A DNA stretch of 64,000 nucleotides, from NCBI RefSeq assembly GCF_001411555.2, contig NC_049914.1, positions 16,674,298-16,738,297 on the forward strand, written 5' to 3'. Below, in pieces: positions 45,766-56,404 of the stretch (positions are counted from its first letter, which is position 1; each line of letters begins with the position of its first letter). The translations under genes and the position numbers were made by a program. The notes beneath the pieces were generated by a model that had not been told where the DNA came from, ran no database searches, and saw nothing but the letters and a program-made list of their open reading frames with translations. The DNA is from Juglans regia (lineage: Eukaryota > Streptophyta > Magnoliopsida > Fagales > Juglandaceae).

Positions 45766-46205
45766 TACGCCAATGACAGAAGAAGAAACCTGGACTTTGA
45801 AGTTGAAGAATGGGTCTATTTGAAGGTGTCTCCCATTAGGAGAGTGACTTGGTTTGGAGTGAAGGAAAAATTGAGTCCAAGATACGTGGGACCGTATGAG
45901 ATATTGGAGAAAGTGGGAGCAATTGTCTAAAGTTTGGATTTACCAACTGAGTTCCATGGAGTCCACAATGTGTTCCATGTGTCCTTGTTGAAGAAAAGCT
46001 TTGAGATCAAACTCCAGCAGTCGTGGACCCTAAGAGTATACCATTGAAACCGAACCTAACATATGAGTAAAAACTTGTGCAGATTATTGATTGGAAAGAG
46101 ATGGAATTGTGTAACCACAAGATTTCACTACAGAATCCTAATGTTCAGGAAGCAACTTGGGAGAAAGAAGTTGATATGAAAGCCAAGTACCCTCAACTGT
46201 TAGGA
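45766..46205 (+). pseudogene. Chromovirus integrase C-terminus and defective chromodomain
   Basis: The plus strand reads RRRNLDFEVEEWVYLKVSP, KLSPRYVGPYEILEKVGAIV, stop, LDLPTEFHGVHNVFHVSLLK, then KPNLTYE, stop, and QEATWEKEVDMKAKYPQL. This is the end of a Tekay-like pol. The chromodomain strand expected between NHKISL and NPNVQEATWE (KVLWR-type) is absent without loss of frame. Upstream pol is missing, so the element is 5'-truncated at about 45766. Confidence 0.85.
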
Positions 46206-46478
46206 TTTTTAGTGTTGCTTTTGCTTTGTATGTGCACACGGCTTAGCCGACTTTGCATTCACTATTTTGTACAAGATTACATCGCATCAGAAAATTTTTG
46301 TACATCATTTGTTTGGATATCAAATAAAGTATGTTCACTTCAGATTTGTTATGGCCCTGTGTATGGATTGTTCTGTAAGATTTGTTTTTTGTTATTGAGC
46401 TTACCTTTTGAAGCTTTTATGGTGCGTGAGAAGAAGGCCGCTAGGAAGTCTACACTCTCAACTGTGTGAGTGAGAGAG
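46206..46478. other. Linker between pol end and downstream ORF
   Basis: No clear frame. Sequence such as GGATATCAAATAAAGTATGT is shared with the second copy at 63080, showing common descent. Confidence 0.5.
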
Positions 46479-46793
46479 ATGAGAGATAAGCGTCGTATGA
46501 GGCTACTTATTGAGCTAGATAGGCAAATTTCTACCTACTGGCAGGGGATGGAGAAGTGGGAGCACCACCAGACCCATGTAATGGACATCGACTGTGACGG
46601 GAAGGGTTACAAGAGGAGGACCCTCCCCCTTGAGGAGCGATTTCTACCATGCCACCCCTCTACATGGATAGCTAAAGACAATTTCCGTGTAGGGAGGCCA
46701 TTTGACGAGGCAAAGCCAAGTCGTGTTGTCGAGGAGCATGCGACTGTTCCTAAGCTCGAGACATCTGGGTCATCAATTTCATCAACGCATTGA
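46479..46793 (+). CDS. Conserved ORF downstream of chromovirus pol, copy A
   Basis: This 104-codon frame starts at ATG 46479 (MRDKRRMRLLIELDR). A related frame lies at the same place in the second copy (63270-63593). Shared blocks include LIELDR, AYWQ/TYWQ, EHH-TH-MDID, GY, LP, TW, FRV, SR-VEE and GSS-SSTH. Differences in length are whole codons. The residues are charged, with no membrane segment and no domain I can name. It is preceded by the end of pol and followed by the LTR. It may be an accessory protein or the translated relic of a longer 3' gene. Confidence 0.5.
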   Translation: MRDKRRMRLLIELDRQISTYWQGMEKWEHHQTHVMDIDCDGKGYKRRTLPLEERFLPCHPSTWIAKDNFRVGRPFDEAKPSRVVEEHATVPKLETSGSSISSTH

Positions 46794-47098
46794 AGACGTC
46801 TTCTCATGTAGGGGCATGTGCCAGGCAACGACGACAACAAAAGGTCTAGCAGGAGGTTGACCCTGCACATTTCGCTAGCATGTACTATGATTCCAACAAT
46901 GACGCATTGTACTATCTATCTTAGGATACCACTTCAGTGGATCCCGACTTACCTCCAACCACATCACTCAGCGATTCTATGGTCAGCGATCGGCTATAGC
47001 TTTGTGAGTATCTTCCTTCTTTTGTTATGGTAGTTAGTTATATTTTTGTATGCAAACTCAAATTTTGAGGACAAAATCTTATTTTTTGGAGGGGAGGA
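46794..47098. other. 3' region up to the polypurine tract
   Basis: No further gene. TTTTTTGGAGGGGAGGA at 47082-47098 is a good polypurine tract before the LTR. Confidence 0.65.
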
Positions 47099-47322
47099 TC
47101 TAACGACCCAAAATTTGATAGAAAAATTTCTTCATAGGTTAGAAATGTCATGAAATCATTAAATTTTAGTTCGTTAGCAGATCCAGATCCCAAACCACTA
47201 AAGCGGCAGAGTTACCTTTTTATTTAATTGAGACACTTAGGAGTATACCCTAGCCAACCTTTCCAAGGAATTTATATTCTTGATGGGTATTAAGTGAGTG
47301 CTTTTTGTTGACCACTCAACTA
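47099..47322 (+). repeat. Chromovirus 3' LTR, start only
   Basis: It begins TCTAACGACCC, apparently TGTAACGACCC with one change, and aligns with the LTR start at 63888 (AATTTCTT...CATGAAA). A hAT MITE interrupts it, and after the MITE antisense pol sequence follows, so only about 220 bases of LTR are recognised. Confidence 0.65.
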
Positions 47323-48151
47323 TAGGGGTGTAATTGGTCCGGTTCAGTCCGATTTTGTATTTTTTTTAGAACCGAACAAGTATATACCTGTTTTGAAAAT
47401 TTAAGAACTGATACCAGACCAATTCACTACCAACACTAGAACTTCCAGTTTTTTCAGGTCCAATCCTATCTTTTTTTGGTTTTACAGATTACCTATATTA
47501 GTAATAATATCATGTTTACATATCCTAAACTATTAATCTCTTTATCTTATAGTATAAGTACATTATTTTATAATAATTAACACATACTAATATGGTATTA
47601 AATTTAACTATATTCTATATAAATTCTAAACTTTTTATATGAGTGTATTGATCAAATGTGTAAAAATATATTTACAAAAAGAATATAAATTTATTATGCC
47701 AAAAATGTGTTTATCATTGAGAGATATATATAAATATATCAAAAGTAAGTTTATATTGATAACTTAATATTAATGTTTAAGTTTAAGATTAAAATTTTAT
47801 GTTATATTAATTTTATATTATAAAATTAAAATTTATATGTTAAATGTTTAAGTTTAAGATTAAAAATTATAAGATCAATTTTATGTTATAACACATGTTA
47901 TATTTATTTTATTTTATAAGATTAATAGGCTTGAATAATAAGATTACAATTTTATGTTATATATTAGCAATTTAGCATATAATATATATATATATATATA
48001 TATTATAATATAAAAAATTATAAATATATGTACCGGTCTGGTTTGGTTTAAACCGGTTTTCAAAATAAGAAAACCGATACCACACTGGATTGCTTATTAG
48101 TTTGGTTTGGTCTGGCTCAATCGGTTTTTTATTTTTTATTTTTACACTCCT
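47323..48151. mobile_element. hAT-type MITE, AT-rich
   Basis: The termini are TAGGGGTGTAA and TTACACTCCTG. Flanks CTCAACTA (47315-47322) and GTCAACTA (48152-48159) match at seven of eight bases. Subterminal GGTCCGGTTC and AACCGG words are inverted at the two ends. The interior is nearly pure AT and carries no frame. Confidence 0.85.
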
Positions 48152-48159
48152 GGTCAACT

Positions 48160-49990
48160 ATCACCTAGACAGCAGTAGTTCTTGGAAATCCAACTACAAA
48201 ATCCACTGAGATGTCTTCCCACTTCCATTCTAGGATCGACAGTGGTTGTAAAACACCTGCCGGTTTCTGATGCTCCACCTTAACTAGTTTTTAAACAAAA
48301 TATTTGTTCACAAACTCTGCTACATCTTTCTTCATTCCTTTCCACCAAAAATGTTGTTTCAAATCTTGGTATATTTTTATACGACCAGGATGGGCCATAT
48401 AGGGAGTATTATGAGCCTCCCTTAACACCATATCTCTTAACTCCTTGTTGTCTGGAATCACTCTCCGATCTTGAAATACAGGATACCATCTTCTTTCACC
48501 TTGAAGTCCTTTGCCTCTTTTGACTTCTTGATTTTACTTATGACTTCCATTTGTTTACTATCCTCTCTTTGGTGCTTCTTCAGTTCTTCCCAATCCAATA
48601 GGAAGATCTCTTGGACTGAGGTTAGAATGATCTCCTGACTATGGTCCCCCGATCAACATTCTTCTCATACTGTTCAAAAGATATCTTATTTCTGATGACA
48701 AAGCAAATGAATCCTCAGTTCTAGTCTTGCGACTTAGTGCATCTGCTACCACATTAGCCTTCCCGGGGCGATACTTTATGTCTTATTGATAATCACTAAT
48801 CAACTCTAGCCACCTTCCTTACCTCATATTTAGATTCTTCTGCTCAAACAGACACTTGAGGCTCTTGTGATCTGTAAAATCCTCACACTTATCGTCGTAC
48901 AAGTAGTGTCTCCAATTCTTCAGAGCAAAAACCAAGGTAGCTAGCTCCAAAACATGGATAGGATAATTTTGCTCATGGTCCTCTAATTGACGCGAAGCAT
49001 AAGCGACTACCCGACCTTCCTACATCAGTACGCACCCGAGTCTTGCCTTGGATGTGTCACTATACACCACATATGACTTATGGGGCTCAGGCAGTGTTAG
49101 CATCGGTGTCGTTTTCAGTCTATTATTCAACTTGAGAAAGCTAGTGTCGCACTTATCGCTTCAAACGAACTTCACATTTTGCTTGGTTAGGAACGGTAAG
49201 TGGTCTGGACCATCTAGAGAATCATTCCATGAATCTCTTGTAATAACTGGCTAGTCCCAAGAAATTCCAAATCTTGTGCTTGTTAGTTGGCCTCTGCCTA
49301 TTTATCACTACCTCAATCTTACTGGGTTCAACCACTACTCCTCTACTGGAAATAACATGACCGAAGAACTACACTTATTGTAGCCAGAACTTGCACTCAC
49401 AAATGTTGGCATACAACTCCTATTATCTAGGTAGGGTTAGAGCCATACTTAGATGACTTCAATGTTCTTCTTCACTCTTCGAGTAAATCAAGATGTCTTC
49501 AATGAACATGACAACAAAAGGTAGTGGTCGTACCTCGTTTCTCTATACGACAAAAATTCGGGTAACGCGTCATTAAAAATTTTGGGAAAGTCTTCGACTA
49601 CGGATATCCCATGGACTTCTTTGTTCCCAACTGACTTATCTACTACCATCACTAGAAATGTTGAGACAACATCCTTAATACACCTCCTAGCTTGTAAAGT
49701 CGAAATCACTGGAGGGGTGGCTTTTATTGACCTTTTTGCACAACTAACCCCATCCTCTTTTTGGGGTTCAAACACAACTTCTCTCTTTCGACAGTCTACC
49801 TTAGCAAAGTGCTTAAACATCAAATACATCACCAAAATGAAGTCGGATTCCATCAAAATGAAAACCATCAAATCAGTCTTCTCTACCTTCTATTTATACA
49901 TGACACTCTTAACTATTCGAGTATAAGCTACAATATTCCCATCAGGAATTTCCGCTACTACTTTGAGAGGTAATAACTCAATTTGCAAAC
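48160..49990 (-). pseudogene. Antisense chromovirus pol: protease-linker, RT, RNase H, integrase start
   Basis: Read from 49990 leftward: a protease-type end with VVEDFPKIFNDALPEFLS (49610-49560), then after a deletion RT pieces (VVVEPSKIEVV, FLGLASYYKRF), RNase H ([57 protein letters not shown]) near 49075-48740, and integrase pieces down to EWKWEDISVDF-like sequence near 48230. There are many stops and shifts. It is Tekay-like and runs opposite to 45766-47322, so the two cannot be one simple element. Confidence 0.8.
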
Positions 49991-50771
49991 TACATATCCG
50001 AGCAATTACAAGCCAAATGGACCGTCTATCTCAAGGGAAAAAAAGACAAGAAAAAATGTGTACGTATTCAGAGCGGTTAGTCCCATAATTTTAACACAAC
50101 ATAGAGGACAAAATGGGCACAAAATTCGAAATGCAATCCACTCTTTATATGGATGAAGATATTCCCCATTCCATGTATAGAGTACATGGCTTGGTTTATT
50201 TTCCTAGTTCTCACTAACTCAATTTTATCAGTTCTTCTACATACAACCGACGGTAGGGAACCGCCGGGTAATCAGCTAACGTGGCATAATATCACATCAG
50301 CCGATATATTAAAAAACAAAAAATCAAAAACAGAGGTTTGATTTCTGTCGTCGTCTTCGTGGGAGGGGAGCTATTTTAGACAAATATTCGAATAACAGGA
50401 CATATATGCCTGCCAATTTAATTCATGAGAATTTTACAAATGGTTGAATTGTAGGATTACTACTGGAAGACTTTAAAGGCCACCGAAGTTTGAATGGACT
50501 TTCAACATCATTCACAAAACTATCCAAGAAAGAAAAAAAATATTCATTTTCACCCTTCGATGATTTAAATCATGAAAATAATGTCTTGAGAAAGAAAGAG
50601 CCTTCATTTTTCAATGCTTGCGCTTATCACGAGCTTGTTCTCATGGTGAATCTCTCAATGTCGTCCAAAAGAGATTTTTTTCCCTAGTTTTTTTTTTTTT
50701 TTTCCCGGTTCTTGCTGGGTTTCTTACCAAGTGTGTGCTTTGAATCTTTGGCTTCTTTGTAAAAATCCTTG
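49991..50771. other. No gene seen
   Basis: This is ordinary non-coding sequence without recognisable repeats, the first stretch here that does not look TE-derived. Confidence 0.45.
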
Positions 50772-50930
50772 GCTTAGCTACAAAAATCCTTGGCTTGATC
50801 CCCGTCTCATTACAGAACTGCTGCACCACGTCCTCATCATGCTTTTGAATCCTCCACCCCAGACTCTTGGCTAGCCCCAATATTTTGTCCTTTTGCTCCT
50901 ATGTGAACTTAATCCTAAACCTTTTCTTCG
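50772..50930 (-). pseudogene. ZF-HD homeodomain fragment
   Basis: The minus strand reads SKKRFRIKFT, stop, [20 protein letters not shown] and [15 protein letters not shown]. This is the first two thirds of the atypical homeodomain of plant zinc-finger homeodomain (ZF-HD) transcription factors, family signature GWRIQK...QQFC. The stop is TAG where Gln is usual (CAG to TAG). After GIK the sequence turns to [11 protein letters not shown], a local repeat, and the recognition helix (VWMHNNK) is missing. No ZF-HD zinc finger is found upstream. It is a truncated relic or a captured fragment, not a working factor. Confidence 0.82.
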
Positions 50931-52107
50931 AAAAATGACCCACCTAATTTCCCCACTTAGATTTCACCTTCTTGGTAATGGAAGTAAATCTGTCATTCTC
51001 CCTTTTAATTTTCAACCAAGGTAAAAATAAAAAATAAAAAATTAGATAAATGGGTGTGGGGGAGGTGGCTAAGATTGTGAAATTTAGAAGAAAGAGTGGT
51101 TTGTGGTACAGTTGGCTGGGACTGTGAAATTCCCAGTCTTGTCTTCTCTCTTCAGCTTCGTCTAAAGAAGTGAATATCACAAAAGAAAGAAAAAAAAAAG
51201 TTCTCTGTAATGGCAGTTTGGGAGAGAAAAAAAAAATTTGGGAAAAAAAAAAAGAGAAAGACTCTGTACTGATGCAGTTTGGGGAAAAAATAAACTTTGG
51301 CCACTCAGCAACGCACAATTGGACAGAAGTACAAGGAGACGAAACTCACAAAGATGGAGATGGAGAAAATCAGTTTCAAAGGATCTTGTGAAAATGGAGA
51401 TGGAGAAGATCAGAAAAGATGAAACGGCAAAGTGGAAAGGAGAGAGGAGGAGGAGGAGAAGGAAAAGAAAAAAAACTTTGTAGTAGATTACTACAAATGA
51501 ATCATTGAATAATTTTGAATGAAACAAACCGTTTCATTAAGCCTCCACGTTGGAGTCGATTAGGCACCGATTCTTCAAACCGGTTGCAATCAGCATTTTT
51601 TTAATTTTATAACTTGTCTGGGGCGGCTGACGTCTTTCTCACGCCCACCTTATCCATAAATGTGGCATTTTCCATGCACACGAGTTACCCAAGTGTCAAT
51701 GTGATAGAGTGAGTCTGTACGTATTTGAGATATTTTCTGCTGGACCTCTCTCTTTCTTTGTGGGCCCATGATCTGGCCTTTGTGCTTGATGAGGGTTTTT
51801 CCGCTCAACTCAAATTGCTTAATTGCCCGTCGAGACTGGTGCCTCAATTGTTGCTATCATGTGTCATGTGGTACGTATAAACGTACGCGACAATTAATAG
51901 CCCAGAACACAAAGGTAACCCTAGCTACTTTCGGGATCTATTGCCAATGTCAATGACGATCTTGACTGCCTCTCTTCATGTATTTGGACATCTCGCGCAT
52001 TCTACCCACATGTCGATCGCTTACGACCGGCCGGCATTCACCAAAAACGTGCACATAACAAACTCTTTATTACGCAAGCTAGCTAGAAGTGTAAGTGACT
52101 CCAACTA
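50931..52107. other. No gene seen; purine-rich segments
   Basis: 51180-51480 is strongly purine-rich on the plus strand (GAAAAAAAAAAAG, GGAGAGAGGAGGAGGAG), and open frames there are low-complexity. Otherwise the sequence is unremarkable. Confidence 0.45.
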
Positions 52108-52130
52108 CTCTCTCTCTCTCTCTCTCTCTT
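52108..52130. repeat. CT microsatellite
   Basis: A run of about eleven CT units. Confidence 0.9.
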
Positions 52131-52210
52131 TCAATTAGTTGATGTGTACAACACATATTAGTTGAGGAATAGATCATATATTTACCGTTATACAGGATTT
52201 AGAGGAAATA

Positions 52211-52348
52211 CATTATAAGAAAACTGCTTATTTGTGGCCATTTAATTCCAGCGAAATGATTATTTACAGCCAAAATGAATCTGTTTTGATCACAAATAAC
52301 CTTTTCACCGCAATTAAATGGCCACAAAAGCTCATTTTTCTTGTAGTG
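52211..52348. mobile_element. CACTA-type MITE
   Basis: The left end CATTATAAGAAAACTGCTTA and the right end, inverted CACTACAAGAAAAATGAGCT, extend to about 36 bp of inverted repeat with GTGGCCATTTAAT at the inner edge. ATA flanks both sides (52208-52210, 52349-52351), the three-base duplication of CACTA elements. It has no frame. Confidence 0.88.
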
Positions 52349-53269
52349 ATACTACAAAAAAAAAATTACTTATTTTAATAAAAATGATTATTTTTTATTA
52401 AAATAAATATATTTTTATTGTAAATAGTCGTTATCGTCGTAAATAATCTATTATAAATATATATTTTTTTTTTTATAGATAGATGACCGAAATTTGAATC
52501 CAATAGTACTACTGGTATGTGTGAAGAGTACTAAAATCCAAGCCTCAATGGTCAGATGGAATATAGATATACAGATGACCGAAATTTGATTCCAGTAGTA
52601 CTGGTATGTGTGAGCTATCCTGACAAATTAAAAACAGATGGTGGGTCCAAATTCTATATCTATATATGGAGCTCAAGTTATATATAACCAAATGCTTGTG
52701 GATGAGTTGGGAGTATCTTTCTAGGAAATATCAACGTGCATGGTATGGTCAAGACGCCATGAGAGAGACGTTCTCACATTAATTAGGCGCTAAAGTGACT
52801 TGCAAAGTAAGTGATGACACCTACATGCAGTTGGTTCATTAGGTGTAACTGCTAGCCTAGAGCTAGCTGAAAATGAGTTGCGAGCACCACAGGAAAAAAA
52901 AAAAAAGAAAAAAAAAAAGATTATTAGAAAATAATTGAATATATAATTAATATTCAAGGAGTCAAGTCTACTTTATCCTCTACAGAAGTACTTGTCAATT
53001 TATTTTTTAAACGATTTTACTTTTACGTACTCACGTTAGGACTTCTTCTTGTGGTAGCTTAATTTGTTACAATATTAGATTGCAATTGAGATCCTTTGTA
53101 ATTAATTCATTGAATTTGATGATTTAATACAGAGTAAAATGGACACAATATTAACCAATATTAAATTCAATCAATATTTAATTACTGCATAGTACTTCAC
53201 GTAATATATCTATATTTGCTTTAAAGTTTGACTAATATCTAATTTAGTTAAGTAATTAGAGAAAATTTA
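52349..53269. other. AT-rich non-coding sequence with MITE debris
   Basis: ACTACAAAAAAAAAATTACT just after 52351 looks like the start of a second CACTA-type piece (to about 52465). A direct repeat GATGACCGAAATTTGAATCCAA lies near 52482 and 52565. No gene. Confidence 0.45.
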
Positions 53270-53907
53270 TTACAAGAAAAATGAATATTTGTGATGGATT
53301 ATTTGCGACAAGAATGACTATTTACAACGAAAAAGACTCATTTTAGCGAGGGGTGGTAATATGTGACACGATCCGTTAACCCAACACGAACACGACACGA
53401 TAATAACAGGTTTGAGTTTAGTCTTAATGGATTGTAACCCGTCATGACCTGTTAAGAAAGTTAAAGTTACAATTATACCCTTATACCTAAAAGTAAAATT
53501 GTTAGGATTTTAATTTTAATATTTTTATTATTTGGATTGTAATTTTATACTTGTAGTTAGTTTTATATTTTGTATAGATATTATGATTTTAACATTTATA
53601 TGAAATTATGCTAAACTTAATCAGATCAAACAGATTAATTTCTGGTCTGTTCAATCTATTTACATAAACAGGTTGAAACGGGCCGGGTCGAATCATGTTA
53701 ACATATTTCGTAGTATTCACTAACGAGTCAAAACGGATTGACACGATAAGTTTAACGAGTTTTATTCTGGTTGACCCATATAGTATAATATATATGCATT
53801 GACACGATATGAATACGACCCATTAACACGATTTGACATCCATAATTATAGTAAGAAATAATCATTTTTGCAAAAAATAAATGACTATAAATAAGCAATT
53901 TTCTTGT
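53270..53907. mobile_element. CACTA-type MITE split by a hAT-type MITE
   Basis: The left end TTACAAGAAAAATGAATATTTGTG and right end AAGCAATTTTCTTGTA are inverted and resemble the MITE at 52211. Between them, 53348-53845 is a separate element with ends GAGGGGTGGTAATATGTGAC and GATTTGACATCC, and words such as CACGATCCGTTAACCC near one end and CGACCCATTAACACG near the other, as in plant hAT MITEs. Its eight-base duplication is not clear (ATTTTAGC against AATTATAG). Confidence 0.6.
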
Positions 53908-53973
53908 ATGCAATGTGCAATAAGGTTATTATTATGTTTTTAAAAGACACATGATTAATCATACATATGAGCT

Positions 53974-53979
<6 letters not shown>

Positions 53980-54008
<29 letters not shown>
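53980..54008. repeat. TA microsatellite
   Basis: About fourteen TA units. Confidence 0.92.
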
Positions 54009-54017
<9 letters not shown>

Positions 54018-54120
54018 TACTTAATTCTTATTGGAGGCAGAATAAGTATCGAGGGAAGCGACTTAACTGAATGAAATATAATATTCTTTTTAAAAGTATA
54101 TATAAGCAACTAGAAATCAT

Positions 54121-54148
54121 TTTATTATTATTATTATTATTATTATTT
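54121..54148. repeat. TTA microsatellite
   Basis: About nine TTA units. Confidence 0.92.
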
Positions 54149-54733
54149 GAATGAGTGGACAAAATACAATGGCTAAAATAAATATAAGATCAGTTGGGCG
54201 GATAAAAATGACACGGGCGGTTTCACTCAGCTTTGCTATCCATTTATTATTCTTTATTGGCATCTAATGAAACTGGCCGTGTGTTAATCCACGCAGCCGT
54301 GTAAGAGTGAGAGAGAGTTTTTAACTTTATTCTAGCAAAAGAACACACAAAATTAAAGGAACCTAATCCAGGACTTTTGGTTGTGGTGGTGGTGCTGCCA
54401 GACCCTTAGCCAGCCATGCCCTACTCTCTCTCTCTCGTGTTTCACATCGCTCTCCCACTTATAAAGAGCAAGCGAATTAAAAAGAAATATATATATATAT
54501 AGTAAAAGATGCCCCATCACTCGCTTTTCGTGAATGAAAGGCAACCATGAACACTGACCACTTGCTTACTCAAAGTATTCAACTACAACAAATCGATCAT
54601 CAGTACACAGCCAGCAAATACCACAAAAAAGAATTCAAAGAATTGATGATTTTCAATAATAGTCAATTAAACTAACGATAATATAATTCACATTGAGAAA
54701 AAAACTTATATCAACAATCTTTTCCTCCTCTAC
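54149..54733. other. 3' flank of the C2H2 gene
   Basis: No gene. It should contain the 3' untranslated part and poly(A) site of the minus-strand gene, but no unambiguous signal is visible. TATATATATATA lies at 54488-54500. Confidence 0.5.
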
Positions 54734-55645
54734 CTAGTAATGGCAATCCACCAAGGCCGGAGAGGAGATCATGACAAGGCTTTTCTGGGCCGTTGTAAGT
54801 TTCAACATAGTCTCTTCTTCCGGCGCCGGGAGATTAAGATCCAGAGAGAGAATATTTCTTGGCTTGATTTCAACGTGCTGGGAGTCTTCTATGGTGGTGC
54901 TAATTGCGTCGATGCTCATGGCCACTTGGGAGCTTGTTGAAGCCGGCCTGTGCCGCCTCATATGGCCGCCAAGCGCTTGACCAGACATAAATTCCAAGCC
55001 ACAAATGGAGCACTCATGGATTTTGGCCTTGTTACTATGCATACCTTTAATATTGGCTGTTTGGAGAGGTTTTGAAGGACTAAAACTATTTCTTTTGAAT
55101 CGTGCTTCTTCAGGGTATTCTGTGAACGGTGTTATTGGTGCTTTTCTGATCTCCTGACCCACCATGGCTTTAGGCTTTTTGTGGCTTGCCCGGTGCCCGC
55201 CCAGCGCCTGAAATGATGGGAAAGTCCGGTTACAAGTCTTGCACTTATGGACATAGAACCCACCCTTGCCGGTGGCCGTCTCGGAGAACTTTCGGACTCC
55301 AAACCTTTCCATCGGATCATTCCATTGGAGAGGTTGCCTTGGAGCATCCCCTTGGGCCAAGAGTATCAGACAATTAGCCATGTCTTCGTCTTCCTGATGA
55401 TCAGTGCTGTCATATACATCCTCAGAAGTTGTTCCTGAAGAAACTGAACCATAGGATCCAAATCCACCTCCGCTGCCACCATCAATATCGCTACTGGCAG
55501 TACCAGGTATAGCACAACCAGTACTTGATGAGCTAGAAGTGAGGATAACGCCATAGGGGGACATGGGCCTTTGGCGCTTGATGCTCTTCCCTTTGGCGAT
55601 CTGGGTATGATCATCATACCCGGCGAGTACTTCTTGGCGTCCCAT
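54734..55645 (-). CDS. C2H2 zinc-finger transcriptional repressor, ZAT5-like
   Basis: The single-exon frame of 303 residues is intact. Order: basic KGKSIKRQR (18-26), a probable nuclear signal; a Ser/Gly-rich stretch; the L-box EDEDMANCLILLAQG (85-99); finger 1 with Cys135, Cys138, His151, His155 and QALGGH 146-151; finger 2 with Cys212, Cys215, His228, His232 and QALGGH 223-228; and the EAR repression motif LSLDLNLP (266-273). Two QALGGH fingers, L-box and DLN box define the plant C1-2i/ZAT class. They bind DNA in the nucleus and recruit TOPLESS-type corepressors, usually in stress or defence responses (family knowledge). The KGK...KRQR start and CLILLAQG L-box recall Arabidopsis ZAT5. Length and lack of introns are normal. 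A TATA box and a GA-rich leader lie upstream at the expected distance. It is the only intact host gene in the window. Confidence 0.95.
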   Translation of the reverse strand: MGRQEVLAGYDDHTQIAKGKSIKRQRPMSPYGVILTSSSSSTGCAIPGTASSDIDGGSGGGFGSYGSVSSGTTSEDVYDSTDHQEDEDMANCLILLAQGDAPRQPLQWNDPMERFGVRKFSETATGKGGFYVHKCKTCNRTFPSFQALGGHRASHKKPKAMVGQEIRKAPITPFTEYPEEARFKRNSFSPSKPLQTANIKGMHSNKAKIHECSICGLEFMSGQALGGHMRRHRPASTSSQVAMSIDAISTTIEDSQHVEIKPRNILSLDLNLPAPEEETMLKLTTAQKSLVMISSPALVDCHY

Positions 55646-55727
55646 GTCAGCCGGAAACCACTCAAGAGCTAGCTAGCTTAAAGAAAGAAACAAAGAAGGA
55701 ACACGAAAAGCACATAACCAGTTGAAA

Positions 55728-55753
55728 GAGAGAGAGAGAGAGAGAGAGAGAGA
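55728..55753 (-). repeat. CT/GA microsatellite in the 5' leader
   Basis: About thirteen GA units on the plus strand (CT on the coding strand) lie between the TATA box and the ATG. CT-rich leaders are common in plant regulatory genes. Confidence 0.85.
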
Positions 55754-55790
55754 TAATTGAAGTGGGCAAAGGTGGGGAGAGTGGGCGTCC

Positions 55791-55800
55791 TTATATATAG
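55791..55800 (-). promoter_or_regulatory. TATA box of the C2H2 gene
   Basis: The coding strand reads CTATATATAAGG about 145 bases before the ATG, placing transcription start near 55765 and giving a leader of about 120 bases. No other TATA-like element in the proximal region fits better. Confidence 0.75.
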
Positions 55801-55932
55801 TGGAAGAGTGATAAGAAATGCTCTTGTTTTTAAATGCATGCCGCCCCCTACTACACTTGACCAGTTATAAGTACTTACCCCTGAAGTCTTCCTTTCTTTC
55901 TCCGACCTTTGAATTATTGTCTGAAATGAAAT

Positions 55933-56080
55933 GAGAAGTTTTATAAAAATTAAATTTATAAATTGACCTTGTTTGATGTATTATATTAAATTATAAAATT
56001 ATTTTTATTATAAAATAAATCTAATATATTATATAAAAAAATAATATATAAATTTATTAAATCACTTTATCTATTATATA
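55933..56080. mobile_element. AT-rich MITE, copy 1, upstream of the C2H2 gene
   Basis: TTTATAAATTGAC...TTATTATAAAATAAA...ATAAATTTATTAAATCA has an inverted-repeat layout and resembles the element at 56194. Borders are approximate. Confidence 0.45.
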
Positions 56081-56193
56081 TAAGTAACCAGCTTTGAAGT
56101 TAGTCATCACGTCACTAACAATAAAATCTGTCTTTAAACGCGCTTGAATTGCACGTAAAGGTTAGCGAAGAAAAGAAAAATAAGAAATATTCT

Positions 56194-56351
56194 TGCTACA
56201 AAATAATTATATAAAAATAATTTTATAAATTGATATAATTTAATATGATTTATCAGATTGTAAAATTATTTTTATTATATAACAGATTTGACAGATTACA
56301 TAAAATCATGTTAATTTATATTATTTTTATATAATTTTTTTATAGCTGTAT
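56194..56351. mobile_element. AT-rich MITE, copy 2
   Basis: The left end GCTACAAAATAATTATATAA and the right end, inverted TACAGCTATAAAAAAATTATA, continue as an imperfect inverted repeat (ATATAAAAATAAT). The interior GATTTATCAGATTG is partly mirrored. It has no frame, and the target duplication is unclear. Confidence 0.55.
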
Positions 56352-56402
56352 CACTAATAAAAATAAAAAAAATTGCACATAATTATAATACGTACGTACG
56401 CT

Positions 56403-56404
<2 letters not shown>

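Noticed and set aside
46077..46469. 130-codon frame with hydrophobic segments after the chromodomain
   Set aside because: Its first part is the real chromodomain end, but the rest is in the non-coding linker; the second copy at 62990-63260 does not preserve it.
51170..51483. Lys/Arg/Glu-rich frames
   Set aside because: They are translations of purine-rich low-complexity DNA.
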